Positions 32,818 to 44,301 of a stretch of 64,000 bases of DNA are shown here, in pieces. The notes under the pieces are model-generated. The model searched no databases. It was not told the origin of the DNA and was given only the letters and a program-made list of their open reading frames with translations. The first letter of the stretch is position 1. Every line of letters starts with the position of its first letter. Position numbers and translations under genes: made by a program. This stretch comes from Mycocentrospora acerina (Eukaryota > Ascomycota > Dothideomycetes > Pleosporales). The stretch covers positions 1 through 64,000 of the forward strand of contig JAKUHH010000380.1 in the NCBI GenBank assembly GCA_022701365.1, written 5' to 3'.

Positions 32818-34274
32818 CTACTGTCTGAATAACCACTTCTCAAACTGCACAGTACTAAGACCCTTCGGCGCCATTTCCCTTTTCGTTCTCCACTTCATAG
32901 AACACAGTCCATAGCTACCGTGTGTTGCTGGCTTCAGCGCAAAGGCTTTCACTCTCTGGGTCTCAGGGCTATCCTCACCCTCACACACAATCCTAGCCTG
33001 ATACGCTTTGTCTGCAAAAACGCTGGCTCGAGCTTGATCTCCGTGCGCAATGCTAACTTGAAAAGCATCGTAGTAGAGTCTGGCATTGAGTGCTCCAGCG
33101 CCGTCGTTGTACTCGGCCTTGAGAGTTTGGAGAAGTGAGAGGCAGTCTCTTAGACTCTCCTTTGGCCTTCCCATCATTTTCATTGGATCACCAATGGAAT
33201 TGTCAAGGCTTTGAATTAGTTGGCGGCGGGCGTCGCTGTATTGGAGCTCGGATGGAGAACCGGAGCACCTGTAACAGCTGCAGTCGAAACCAAAAGATTC
33301 TTTCAGGAAGGTACGGCGTTCAGCGGATGGACCTCCACGATCATACGGGATTGTAATTTCTTCTCCGACTTCGATGGGTCGGATCGCATGAATGGTCTCG
33401 TGCTTCTCATTTTCGTTCCAGTTGTTGTGAGAGTTTGGGATGCAGCTGTGATTGATGAGGCAGATTGTAGGGTAAACTCCACCCACTACGCTGTTCGATC
33501 CGCACGGCAGAGCGTTCGTCTTGAAGACGGTAGTGAAAGGGTATTTTCCAGGGGACTTATTGTGAAGAGACAGGAACTGACGTTGTGATGCTTTGGGTAG
33601 TGCTCTCAGCTTTGTTGCGAGGGTTAACTCCAACTCTCCGAGTGGCATGGACGTAGCTGTAAGAAGTGGTTATTCACAGAGAATTCGAGTGCCTTTGGAT
33701 ATGTTTAAGCGGGCGATAAGACCTCTTCCTTTTTCAGGTATGTCCTTGATATCGAAAAGTGGGATGTCAAGCTTTTTCATGGGATCGATTCCGTTAATGA
33801 ATGATTCTCTGCCCTTATGAACCTCAGTCTCATCTCTCTGTAAAGAAAAAGTTAAATTCTATCTAGGAATAAGCCTGTGGGGTCATGACGGACCTGTTCA
33901 TAAGATCGAATTGACTTGTTGACTTCATCCCAGTCGTAGTAACCACATTGATCAAAACCTTCGTTCCAGTCTTGAACGCGGGAGCCGAAGTGAGCTTTTA
34001 CGATATGTGTAACAGTTTTGATATAGGTTTCTACTCCTGTGGCCGCTGCGATGTTTCCTGAAACCTTTGCGCTGAAACGTAGGAGCTTATGACCCTCAAA
34101 GGGAAGACTTGGGTGTTCACCAACTTTGAACAGGATGTAATTTTGTTTTACCTCAACACGCATATCGTCTTTGTAATGACTCTTGATGAATTTAATTACT
34201 TGTTCCCAGTCATGTACATCAACAGCTCCTTTGCTGAGGCGAGGGACCATGTCGAAACCAGCGTCGATGCCCAT
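32818..34274 (-). pseudogene. SET-domain (SMYD-like) gene, two exons, one in-frame stop
   Basis: Exon 1 (34274-33894) is a domain of its own, starting MGIDAGFDMVPRLSKGAVD, which I recall as a fungal family often of unknown function. A 56-nt intron (33838-33893, donor GTCCGT, pyrimidine tract and ACAG acceptor) leads in frame to exon 2. Exon 2 (33837-32818) carries the SET domain: PEKGRGLIARLNISKGTR, then LINHSCIPNSHNNW (NH-x-C site), then VGEEITIPY, and the post-SET Cys cluster FDCSCYRCSG, followed by a helical C-terminus. A TAA at 33670-33672 follows GTRILCE, early in the SET domain, so full-length protein is not expected unless read through. SET proteins of this type methylate lysines on histones or other proteins. 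The donor is non-canonical; two separate genes is the alternative. Confidence 0.7.
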
Positions 34275-35443
34275 GGCTCCACTTTATCAATTTAATCAAA
34301 CAAGCAGGATAGTACCAGGCGATAAAGCTCGAGGGTGAAAGATTTTCCAATTAAATATTGAACTTTTGCATATTCCCACTCTGGCGAGTCAATTGATCAC
34401 TGCAGCTATGTTGTGGAACTACGAGCCGCGACGTGGATCGGTTTTTTGATCTCCAGCAACCTCATAACCTTGGAATCGGGACTCGATGCGTGGGCGTAAT
34501 GTCAACCAGTGAATAGGATCTTGTCAGTGGTAGGATAAGATTTCTCACCGCCACTGCTGTGGAACGTATACAGCTACTAGCGATTGCGGCTTCACCCTGA
34601 TCCGCAGTTGCAACGCTGTTCTGCAACGCGGCCGACAAACCAACTGACAGCAGCTTGCGTGCAGCTCAAGCAACGAATCAGAGAAAAGACTGAGTGACGC
34701 GTAAGGCTGACGCGCCACTGCATATGCAAGGCCAGGCCGCTGACCCTTACAAGAGTGTGTGCGAAGTGATGTTGCAGTTGCAAGCGAGAATGAAGCCGTA
34801 ATTGCTAGCAGCTGTACGATGGCGATCATTATTAACCTTGGCTGATGCGACCAAGGTGGTGGCTTCACCCTCGCTCGCAGCCGCAACATCGCTCAGCACT
34901 CACGCGTTACTCAGTCTTTTCTCTGATTTGTTCCTCAAACTGCACGCTAGCTGCTGTAAGTTAGTTTGTCGGTCGCCTGTCGCTTCAGGATGGCGGGGCG
35001 GCTGACGGTTATCAGTTGAGCGTAGTAGAACAGCGTTGCAACTGCGGATCAGGGTGAAGCTGCAATCGCTAGTAGCTGTACTCCATGAGTGCACGATTTC
35101 GATCCGCTTTCACAATAACAACAGCGACCAGGGCTCCACCAACAAATATTTGATCTATATCATAGGACTATTCAAATAAGATTTGAAAGCCGACACTTGG
35201 CCCTCTGCTCTTTGGATAACCTTTGCATGCCTGATAATCTGCATATCGCTGTTGCTATCCAGGCCGCTCCTATATCTCCAAATCTAATTGTGCCAGCCTA
35301 ATGCGCATCACTCAAAGTCAAGTCCTTTATTATTTCTGTTCTTGCTGGGTTCAAGTTTACGAACCTATAAAAATCGATTTAATTCCATTCTATAGCTATC
35401 TGCTACCATGTGGGTCCTGAATGAGCCACCAAAACTTACCATC
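34275..35443. other. Intergenic dominated by an inverted repeat
   Basis: Holds the large inverted repeat (34565-35083). The remaining flanks show no gene. The last part is the 3' flank of the MYND gene. Confidence 0.5.
34565..35083. repeat. Inverted repeat: two AAGGCTGAC-family copies head to head
   Basis: The left arm starts TATACAGCTACTAGCGATTG and continues with GCGGCTTCACCCTGATCCGC. The right arm is its inverse (ATCAGGGTGAAGCTGC, then CTAGTAGCTGTAC). Both arms share CAGAGAAAAGACTGAGT in opposite orientation. The left element (34565-34816) also has its own internal inverted ends, closing with TTGCTAGCAGCTGTAC. So there are two copies, one complete and one likely truncated, in opposite directions. 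The copy sequence includes the GTAAGGCTGACGCG block found at 4423 and 28483. Confidence 0.78.
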
Positions 35444-36161
35444 TCAGAGAGGGAATTGCACGTACTGAGAGAATTTGCTCCAGTTAAACAAGAACAGTTG
35501 TTTCATTTCCTTAGCCTGTCGACAATTTTTCCGATGGCCTCTCTGCTGCCAGCCTTGCTTCTGACATGCCTTATGGGCATCAGCAAGCTTACTCACATCA
35601 TAGGTATAATGACCGACCTTGTTACAGTACCAGTAACATCCGCATTGTGCGCATTTCAGAAGGAAGTGGCCTTCTAAACCACAAGCATCGCATTGTCTTA
35701 ATCCAGCATTCGGGCCGTTTCGATCGTTTAATCTGTTGCCCAAAGAGAGAGCATCTTCTAATGGCATATCAAGAACCTAACTAATTAGAATGCGATGATG
35801 CAGAAGGTATTTGACATACTTCTATCGTGCTATTTCTCTCTTGCCGAATGCCTACCGTCATGTCCAGGAAACCATGCTGTTCGGCGTACAAGATTGCAAC
35901 TGTCCGACCTTTCTGAAATCGATTCAGGTCCAAGAAACGCTCGTCTTCTTCAATATAAAATGATATGGGGAACTTCTTTCCCGATCTATCCTTCGCCCAT
36001 AGTCGTAAGCGAATAAAGTACTCAACCTCTGAGATTTCTGCAAGGAGACACCAATGCTGTGTTGGGAAAAGAACACCTCCAGCCTTGACGGTACAACATT
36101 CTAAATCAGGGTAAAGCTCGTGGGGACATTCATCGAAAGTTGGAAAGTAGCGTTCGTCCAT
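35444..36161 (-). CDS. MYND-type zinc-finger protein, three exons
   Basis: Exons 36161-35820, 35776-35618 and 35569-35444 join through a 43-nt intron (GTATGT...TTAG) and a 48-nt intron (GTCGGT...TAAG), both phase 0, giving 208 residues. The start is the first ATG, before ERYFPTFDECPHELYPDLE; the open frame further up lacks ATGs. The C-terminal MYND finger reads RQCDACGLEGHFLLKCAQC, then YWYCNK, then (after the second intron) ACQKQGWQQRGHRKNC, the C-C-C-C-C-C-H-C set. The N-terminal half (TVKAGGVLFPTQHWCLLAEI) matches a fungal family that carries this finger at the C-terminus. MYND fingers bind proline-rich partners in transcription or methyltransferase complexes. The second intron is in frame, so unspliced RNA would insert 16 residues into the finger. 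Intact. Confidence 0.82.
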
Positions 36162-36899
36162 TGCGTGAAGAAGAGCCGAATTGGCCTGAGAAGTCAACAA
36201 ACAGTGGCTGGAGCCAAAATTATCATACGAAAGCAAGAGTGACCACAGTAGATGTCAGGATGATCAGATTGAGGTAGGTCTTTCTTGATTTTGGCAGTAG
36301 AAAATCCCTTGTTTCAATCTGGTGAGAAGGGCCTGGAGCTCACTTGCATTCCGTAGGGCCAGCCTATCGTGCTCGTGACACTTAAAAGGCCATAATTGCA
36401 GTGCATGTATGACGATCCACAACCAGGACAGACTTTCCTACATGTCCGTACAGGTAAGCAGGGCTAGTGAATGTTCAAGACCAGTCAATTGAACTCGGCT
36501 GAAACATTCGTCTGCAGTATCACACTTTACAAACTCATGACTCATATTATTTACATTATTTACTACTCGTGGTATACCCATTGTCATGAGAAACTAGTAC
36601 CGCACAAATAGATACGGATGTTGAAAAATTGCTGCAACTCGATAGCCCGAAGAATATCAGCAATTTTATTCTCCGAAAAAGTGCGCTTGTGTCGTCGGAA
36701 CATCGTCTTGCAGCGTTCTTGCATTCCGATCCGTCGCCTGAATTTCAAACTCATCAATTGGCTGTTCTTGATGCAACAGATAGTGCACTTAATTAGCTTC
36801 TATGATTGTGCGGTCCCTATTACAGCAAGTCTTATGTATTTGTGGGGAGATTACGTACGGAGTATTCGGTCGCGATCATATCATTTATGCAGTAGCTGA
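36162..36899. other. Intergenic
   Basis: Promoter side of the MYND gene and the right flank of a transposase relic. Short frames only; nothing supportable. Confidence 0.45.
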
Positions 36900-37620
36900 G
36901 ACCTGATTGCTTTCTGCCTTTACGCTATTCACGAACAATCTGCTGATCAGCCTCTTGTTGAGCAAGTAAATCCTTTCCAGCTCCCTTTATCCAGGCTCCT
37001 TGTTTCTGGAGTCGCTATCTCCTGAACTTTATCATTAGATTTCTCTAGACTGGTAATACGATTGCGCATCAGCTCAACTAAAAAATTCACTACTCCAGCC
37101 CCCTTCTCCAGCTGGCTGATCGCTTTAATGATTGAGGTTGGTGATGAACTCTTATACTACCAAACCCTAATTTCATATTAATGTTGACTGAGCCTCAAGC
37201 TCAAAAATGCTACTCAGTGTCCAGGCCTCCCAGAGAGCCTCTGTCAAGACAGTTAGAGTAGGCGTACGGAGCTGCACGTCCAACTTTGACAGAACAAGGT
37301 CTAGCTGGAGAGAAATAAGGTCTGCGCCTCGAAAGGCTGAGCAAATACTAGCTGCTATAAGTGATTGAGTAAAGGCTGCTTTGATAGCTGGCAGGAACTC
37401 AAGCTTAGTGATGCAGTTGATATGGTGGCGGATCAGGCTCTTAATTTCAAGGTTGTATGCGCGCTTCAACACCACAAAACAGGCCGCGTCAAGTGGTTAC
37501 AACAGGCGAGATAATTGAGGCGACATGTAGAGAATTCAGATAATATTCTCCTTGCAGAGCTCTTGAAACTTAAGAGAGTGGCGACTCGCGTGGCCATCAA
37601 GGAAAAGCAGCCCTTCAACG
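36900..37620 (-). mobile_element. Pogo-type transposase relic (C-terminal part)
   Basis: Minus-strand remnants read EGLLFLDGHASRHSLKFQ (second Asp region), then ITKLEFLPAIKAAFTQSL, then FRGADLISLQLDLVLSKLDV and QLRTPTLT, then ELEAQSTLI and a coiled-coil tail (SSPTSIIKAISQLEKGAGVV). These are the C-terminal hallmarks of this transposase group (ITKLEFLPAFKAAF, VLSKLDVRLRTPTPP). Several stops and frame changes break it. A MITE abuts its 5' side at 37612. Confidence 0.82.
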
Positions 37621-37819
37621 CGGGACACCCGTTGTAGCGGGACAACATCATCATGTAGGTTGGAGTAGACTTCACATCCTTAGTCTAGAAAATGGAATTA
37701 AATTTAGTTGCTTTTAGAATGAATTCCTTAAGTAAGGGAAATACTCATCACTCTTGAGCGTTGAGGTCGGAGTGCGTTGTCCCGTGGGAGCTGGTGTCCC
37801 GTGTCGAAGGGATGGACAT
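37612..37819. mobile_element. MITE (family A, copy 2), one end diverged
   Basis: The right end is the inverse of ATGTCCATCCCTTCGACACG and is followed by TA (37820-37821). The left end reads CCCTTCAACGCGGGACACCC and lacks the terminal ten bases and TA seen in copy 1, where it meets the pogo transposase. Inside, CATGTAGG and the CTTGAGCGTTGAGG blocks match copy 1 (17658-17854) closely. Its junction with the transposase suggests insertion followed by loss at one end. Confidence 0.72.
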
Positions 37820-37873
37820 TATAGCCTTAATAAATCTTCAGTGTCCTTCCTCCTACACTTGTCACGAGCAAAG

Positions 37874-38150
37874 TCTTCTGTAGAAAATAGTAATAGATTA
37901 TATTAGCTGTTGCTGATGACTGTAGACATACGAGCAGGATTGCTGCATGATAGGCAGTCTGGACGAAAAGCTCAGGACACTATGACTAATTGGTCAATTA
38001 CGCCGTCTCCTCAGCGCAATACCCTAAAAAGTGTCGAGCATTATGTAATGATCTAGCCACCTTAGTATTGCTAGAGGACACACAGTCTGCCGTACGCTGT
38101 TCTATCAATGATCTCTACGTACCACACATGACACTCTTCTGTAGCCATGA
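37874..38150 (+). repeat. Dispersed coding-relic repeat, copy 2
   Basis: This is the second copy of the segment at 27799-28075, in the same orientation. Its frame reads NYAVSSAQYPKKCRALCND, then AVRCSINDLYVPHMTL. Substitutions between the copies mostly preserve the frame, including the Cys residues. The parent family is not recognised. Confidence 0.65.
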
Positions 38151-38380
38151 TTCTATCTGGATTGAGCGTTGCATCTCCATCATTTCAGAACGTTAAAATG
38201 AACAGACTGTAGATTAGCTGTGGAGAGGAAGGGTCACGGATAGTCTAGGGTGCCTGCCTTGGCAGCGTTCATGTGGCGGGGTAGACTGCGTCCTCAGCCT
38301 TGCAACTTGTGCTTGACTTCACATAAAATCCGCTTTGTCCGATCTTGTAGTAGATAGTAATCATACCTAGTCTCGTCGCA

Positions 38381-39425
38381 ATGTCGCTGTCGAACGATGT
38401 TGTCCGGCTTGTTCACGATCGCCTCCTTAAAGCGCAATCCTACTCCCAGAGTGCGGTTATCGGCACACTTGACGATCTCGGATCTATGGCGGAAACGCTC
38501 TCTACAATCGCAGAGAGATGTCGAACAGTCACAAAGCCGTCAAACCCGAAGAACACAGCGTATGGGAGGACTACGGCGATTAAGCAGCTCAAGCGTCTGC
38601 TGGAATGGGACCATTGTATGTTTGTCGACGGCTCAAGATACGAAAGACCAGACTGAAAGCCACCTAGTTTTGAACCATGTCAAAATCAATCCAGTTCCAG
38701 TTGAAAACACTCTTCTGTTTCGTGCTCACCAACAACCTCTATCTAATCCGCCCCTAAGTTTCATCCCGCTAGCACGTGAAAGGTTGCTGAGCGAAAAGTA
38801 CCAGCGTGCTAACTCTGTACATATTTTCCTCCAGACCGTAAACGAGCATTTAGGAAAGACGAGTCTCGAAAAAAAGGGAAAGAAATTGAATCCAAGTAAA
38901 TTCACCTCAACGAGTCCAGACTTAGACTGGACTTTACACCTTACCGGCCAGAAAGCAAGACAGACGCGAGAGGGGGTAGACTGGGTAGGACTAGTGGTTT
39001 TTGATCTTCAGAAACTAAGTGAGGCGCCTGGAGTGACTGCGATCAAATTGTCGGACGCACTTGATTTTGTACGCAACAGTCCATACTCCAACATAATCGA
39101 TCAACAATACCAAACATGGGCGAGCAACTGCCACGAGTACCTTCTTATGGGGCGAAATATTTCGAGCGGCATAGTGCAGCTGATTCCCTGGACGAGGTTG
39201 GAACTGATGCCGATCATTCATCCGAGGTTCACCACATCGTACACGCTTAAGGTGTACTGCAACTATCTTGACGAAAATATGTTTACTCTTCCAATCAGGG
39301 AGCATGAGGAGGCTTGCCAGATGGTAGTAGAATCAAGCAAGATTCTCACAGGAGAGAGACTGAGTGACGTGAAGTATGTACGACAGATCGTTCATCTCAT
39401 CCTCAATCCTATAGTCAGATTCTAA
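38381..39425 (+). pseudogene. Fungal hypothetical (DUF7587-like), single frameshift
   Basis: The first frame starts at an ATG at 38381 and reads LSNDVVRLVHDRLLKAQSYS, then TLDDLGSMAETLSTIAERCR and NTAYGRTTAIKQLKRLLEWD. At about 38645-38656 it must change to the next frame, which then runs on as TESHLVLNHVKI, LLFRAHQQ, ARERLLSEKY, FLQTVNEHLGKTSLEKKGKK, DWTLHLTGQKARQTREG and CHEYLLMGRNISSGIV. No intron fits at the junction. The order and spacing match an expanded ascomycete family I recall; the HEYLLMG part is similar to the conserved end of the DUF7587 type. One base is therefore lost or gained; assembly error is the alternative. About 345 residues in all. Confidence 0.65.
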
Positions 39426-40979
39426 GCAATTCGACTTAAAGATGTAGATGACGACTTGGGCAGTAGGTGCGAGGCAATTTTACAAGACGAGAACGGGCTT
39501 GTTGAAAGATTGAGCCAAGTGTCAACTTAAAAAATAAATAACTTTTACACTATTATTGCTAGTCGTGATCAGTAAAGTAAATGATGAATCGACACAAGAG
39601 AATCCATGATATATAATAAGAGAGTTTAAGTGACGTGTTTAACAAGCGAGTCGTCCATTTAAGCAAATCGGCCATCCCAAAAGCCACCAAAATCGCAATT
39701 TTTAAAACTTCATCAACTTTGCTAAATAAGACAACAGCTGTCTAAAACTTAGAAGTAAGGATTTTAGTACTAGATACAAAACTTTAGCTATTCTGGTATC
39801 TACTCTACTTTTAAACCATGGAACCTAAAATTCTTTTGAAAGAGAGAAATATATCTCTGCCTATTTTTTATGATTTAAAAGAGTTCTTTGAGCAGATTAA
39901 CCAAAAATCGTTCAAAACTAAAAATAAATAAAAGTTAAATCTATTTTAAAACATTTGATAATTATAGTTCTTTTGATCTAGTAAAGTTATCGAAGTTCAG
40001 ATAAATCACGATTTTGGAGGGTTTTGGGATGGCCGACACGTTTGTAAATGACGTTAGGTATTCTTTGTTAAACTAACATTTTACGATATAGTACTTTTGC
40101 AAGATGCATCAAAGAGCATACATAAGTAGCAAAGCTACAATTGACAAGAAAGTGAAGTCGCAAACACTCTCTTAAGCTATTAGGGCTGTAATAATATTTG
40201 TAGTTAAGGTTGCTGAAAGTAACAGCGCGCTTTCTGTGCCTGGAAAGGTAGCAGACGTTGTTCAGGAGTAGTTAACAGAGTAGAATCTTATAAAATATGT
40301 ATATGAAGAGAAGGCACAGGTTATATGCGCGCAGATAGCGAAGAGAAACAGAATGTGTAAATCTGAGCAGGGCAGCTGGCTGGTGTCTATAATAAATTAC
40401 AATCCGACTTAGTGTTTAAAATATCTCTCACTATAACTATAGCGAGAAGTATCTCATAGCGAGAGAATCACAAGTATCTAGCGTTCAAAGTAGTAGAATC
40501 TCATCCACACCTAAACATCTGTGCTATACTGTTTATGAAGTATGCTAGGGGTTATCCTCTACCTCTCTAGCACTACTTCTGGTGAAATTGCCAACCGTGT
40601 CGTCGCCTTTGTGCCTTAGGAGTGGATCCCTTTTTTTTAATCACATGGCACAACTCCTCTTCTACAATTCTAATCCTAGTTCCTCAATTCTCTTGAAGTT
40701 GTTATAATACACTATCGGTAGCTTTTAGCCAAACTAGCGCGCTGATAGGTCTACATCAGCCTTATGGCGGGTGTTTAGGGATGATTCACTCGACGTCGCT
40801 ACGCGGATCGGTACTTTCCCATTCTAAGCGAAGTCGCTCTAGTCATCCCTGAAGGTCGATGGAAGTCTCAGATAATATGATGAACTTTCATTCAAGCCAT
40901 ATGATCTTCATGTATTGTCCGTGGCAAGTTATCTCCGTCAGCAGTCTTGAATCAAAGTAAGATACGTGCTCTAATTCAT
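39426..40979. other. AT-rich stretch with a MITE
   Basis: Marked by high AT content and lack of frames. It contains the element at 39642-40054 (separate entry). The rest shows no gene and could be decayed repeat sequence. Confidence 0.5.
39642..40054. mobile_element. MITE-like element with about 45-bp inverted ends (family B)
   Basis: The left end has CGTCCATTTAAGCAAATCGG and then CCATCCCAAAAGCCACC. The right end is the inverse of CGTCATTTACAAACGTGTCG and CCATCCCAAAACCCTCC. Both continue with CAAAATCG inward. TA follows the right end (40055-40056). A TA at 39640-39641 precedes the left end, with some extra bases, so the left boundary is approximate. The interior is AT-rich and non-coding. 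Confidence 0.75.
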
Positions 40980-41350
40980 CTAAGATTCTCCTGTGTGGGT
41001 CATCAGAACAGGCATGCCATCTCGGTCAGTATCGCCCGTCTTCTTCATTTTCCCTCTGCTGGTCATCTTGCTCTGTAGCTGCTCTAGCGCTTGCTTGAAA
41101 TGATCAAGCGACCCATTCTCGATTCCAAGGGCCCGGACTGCTGTGTACCACGGCGTACTAGAGATTTCATCTTCAAGACGGAACCTCAAGCTAAAGGAAA
41201 GACTGGATATTCGAAGCCTTAACGGTGTACTTTTCGCGGTCCTTCAGAGCATCCTTGGCGTCTTTCAGGTACTCGAATATCTTGCTCGAGAGTTGGAGAA
41301 GAGCAATTATGCTGGCTATAATACTAATCAGTTTCATATTCCAGCTTGGC
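40980..41350 (-). pseudogene. STAND/NLR N-terminal domain relic
   Basis: Minus-strand remnants start near an ATG at about 41341 and read LISIIASIIALLQLSSKIFE, then YLKDAKDALKDREKYTVKAS, then in the next frame LRFRLEDEISSTPWYTAVRA and NGSLDHFKQALEQLQSKM. This is the helical N-terminal domain found before NACHT or ankyrin modules in many fungal STAND proteins (self/non-self recognition type receptors). A TAG and a one-base frame change near 41188-41200 break it, and no NACHT domain follows. So it is only a stub of the original protein. Confidence 0.72.
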
Positions 41351-44301
41351 ACCGACACTGGATGGGATGTTCATCAGTCCTCCACTTTTTCTTCATCCTC
41401 AAAGCTACCTTATTCCACGCTTGAATCTTTTTTAAACTAGGGACTGTTGATAAGCATGATTCATTGCTACTCATTCTATGGCAATCTTTTGCGCCGTTCC
41501 TCTTAGCACGCCGTCCGTCGCTCGTTGTCGCTATGATAGATGCACTGCAGCGAGCGACACGCCGATATAATAACAAACAATGGAGTCTTCATTCATAAAT
41601 TCATTCGCTCTCTACTCTCACCCTACATGTCCAGCACCTCGACTGGCTTTGACTCTAGTAGTATCCTTAGAAGTCAAGCGTTTATGTTCGGATTGCACAA
41701 AGGAAGCACTATGAAATAGAACATTGGCTTCGGTAAGATAAGTCGCTGTTTGGATGTGAGAAGGATTTGTTACAGTGAGTTATACAAAGGAAGGACAAGA
41801 TACCAGCTGACCATGGGAATCGGACAGGCCTTATAACACGAACCTCATTTCCTGTAGCACCGCAGACGCTTCTCGCTGAAAATGGACAGCGCGGATGCTT
41901 CGTTTGGGCCTAAGTTTATTAAAGAAGTCTATGAGACTCGACTAGCTATTTTATGGTTTAATAAAGGATTGGGCCATTGTCGTGATGCGTAGTACACAGT
42001 GTCGGAAAATTATGATGCGTGGATTCAGTTATCGTCTCGGCAGTGTGTATAACTTCACGTCCACAAAGATATAACGATCGAAATTACAGTCTCGCAGGGC
42101 TTTTTGCAGTAAACATCCTCTCTCGGATTCACATGACTCACTACAACTCTACAATGGTGAGTGATAGTAACGCCTGCTCTTCTGCTCTCCAGTACCCACC
42201 GAACTCCAGTGCCAGCTGCATGTCTGGCAACATTTTCAATTCACAGTCCTCATCATTATGCGATGACCAAAGATAGGCGGTCTCATACACTCTTCTACAA
42301 GCATTCGGAGATCCAGGTACGGCGAAACTAATGCACAAGACGGCGAATTCTTGCAAAGAAAACCAGAAGAGAGACCAAGTGCGCTGGTAGGAATCATATG
42401 TCGAAGTCTGACTTGTTTTTATGATTATATTGATGCCTAATGTAGTGATGCTGGTACTGTCACGAGCAGTGGATTCGCTTTCTGCTCAAATAGTCGAGCG
42501 ATCCTTGCCCCTCTTGCTGACGGCTGTTGATGAAATTGTATAGAACTTAACCTAGCGAACGATCTGGACGGCAGCTCAGTGACGAGTATGCCTGGTAATG
42601 GACAGGATGGCGGAAGCGTTTCGTAGATTACTCTCAATTTTGGTGGTGGACATGGTGCCAGAGCTGGCAATGGAGGCTCCGATGACCCCAGGCAAGAAAC
42701 AGAGAGTGGTGAGGAAAATAATCGAAAGCGGTTTAGGCTGACACACGTGCTGATCGTGTCGTTGCCTGCTTCTGTGGTGTGTGCAATTTTGATGGGAATC
42801 AAAGATGGCAACGTCGGTACAGGTTTTACGGTATTTGCCGCCCTTCTTGCCTTGCAAGATCTTCTATTCAAGACATCCAAGGAATAGGGTTGTATTCTTG
42901 GCCAGGATGTAAAAGGGATATTGTCAGATTGTATGTACGTCAATGTGCGACGCCCAAAAGTCGTGGATTGAGCATATTTTCTAGAAATGAATGATGAATA
43001 ATGGGCCAGTGAAAGATTCTACGCAGAACAGCACGCGATTCTTCTCCGTATGGCATAGCGCCACCCTCTAAAACGCATGCTTTTAGTCTAGCGAAAATAT
43101 TCAAGTCCCAACCAGCCACACAACGTTCTAATGTTCACGTACACAATAAACACATTTAAGCAGCTCTAACTATATGTATTCTATACGCTACCTTGCACGC
43201 AATAGGCACCGTCTTAGCTGCGCAGAAGTGGCCGAGCACTGGATAGTATCAACGCCTGAGTCTATAGCTAGTGCATGTGCACGTGTTAACGATCATTGTA
43301 GTACGTTTACTCAGATGAGTCTGCTGCAGAATCTTAATCCAGTTGTTTTTAATTTCCTCATATTCGTTCCGAGTGAAAGGGTAATCATCTGGACGCTATA
43401 TCAGATCGCTATACCTTTTGAGAACCCCATTACTCATCTGCGTACTCATCCCAACGTTTCCCTATTTGCGGCGTACTCTATAGCACAATTTAACGGCTTG
43501 CCTACCGCATAAAGTTTCCATGATCTAAAATCCAACAACGATGAATCTACACCGCTCTCTTACATCGCATCGCCCGTTCCAGGATTCTGTTGTCCTTACT
43601 GCCTAACGTCTAAGCTAGTAAATTGAATCAATCTGAAAAGGCGTGCAGAGGTGAATTATAATAGCATAGCCCCTCATTACTTGTGGGAGAGTTTTCAATC
43701 TGAAGGTCCCCTCCATATTTGGACAAATTGCTCGCCAAAATACTGGATCGTGACTGAACAGAGCTCCCCAGACCAACAAGTGCACCAGCAACATCCGCAC
43801 ACGATGAGCGAAGAGGATGACTTGATGTACGTGGAGGCTGAAGAAGAGCAGCACTTGCTAAAAGAGAAAAGCGACCTGATAGTCTTAGATGAAGAGCTGG
43901 AATATGATGAAAATAAAGAGTGGCTTTGAGACTGCGAGTGGTCAATGCGGTTCATTAATAGGCTTATTCATCTTTTTGTCGCAGCTGCCGCACTTACATC
44001 TGCGACTACGTTAATAGGTCTCATCCTAGGTCTCCAGAATGGCTTTAAATGTGTGAGCCCAGTAGAGTCTGAACGGGTCATTTGGAAGAATGTATAGGTC
44101 AGCAAAATCGTCTTTCAACGATTCGACTGACCCTCATGTAAACCCTACGTGTCCTTCGTTGCTGGCCGCGGAACTAGACACCTTCTTTTTTTGCCTTTCC
44201 ATTTGAGCTTCCCCAACGTGAACAGACTGAGCGAAGATACTATGCTATCTATGAGCGGTTTCTTTGCTAAATATTTAAAACTTTGGCTTTTTCACGAAAT
44301 A
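41351..44301. other. Gene-poor stretch with two-strand open frames
   Basis: The pair of overlapping frames at 42437-42943 (minus) and 42580-42900 (plus) are both open, the plus one containing a hydrophobic LTHVLIVSLPASVVCAILMG segment, but neither is recognised. An acidic plus-strand frame at 43651-43929 (EEDDLMYVEAEEEQHLLKEK) is also unassigned. Nothing else is supportable. Confidence 0.35.

Noticed and set aside
42437..42943. 168-codon minus frame, Pro/Ser-rich
   Set aside because: The plus strand is equally open over the same bases, so coding strand cannot be told, and no family is recognised.
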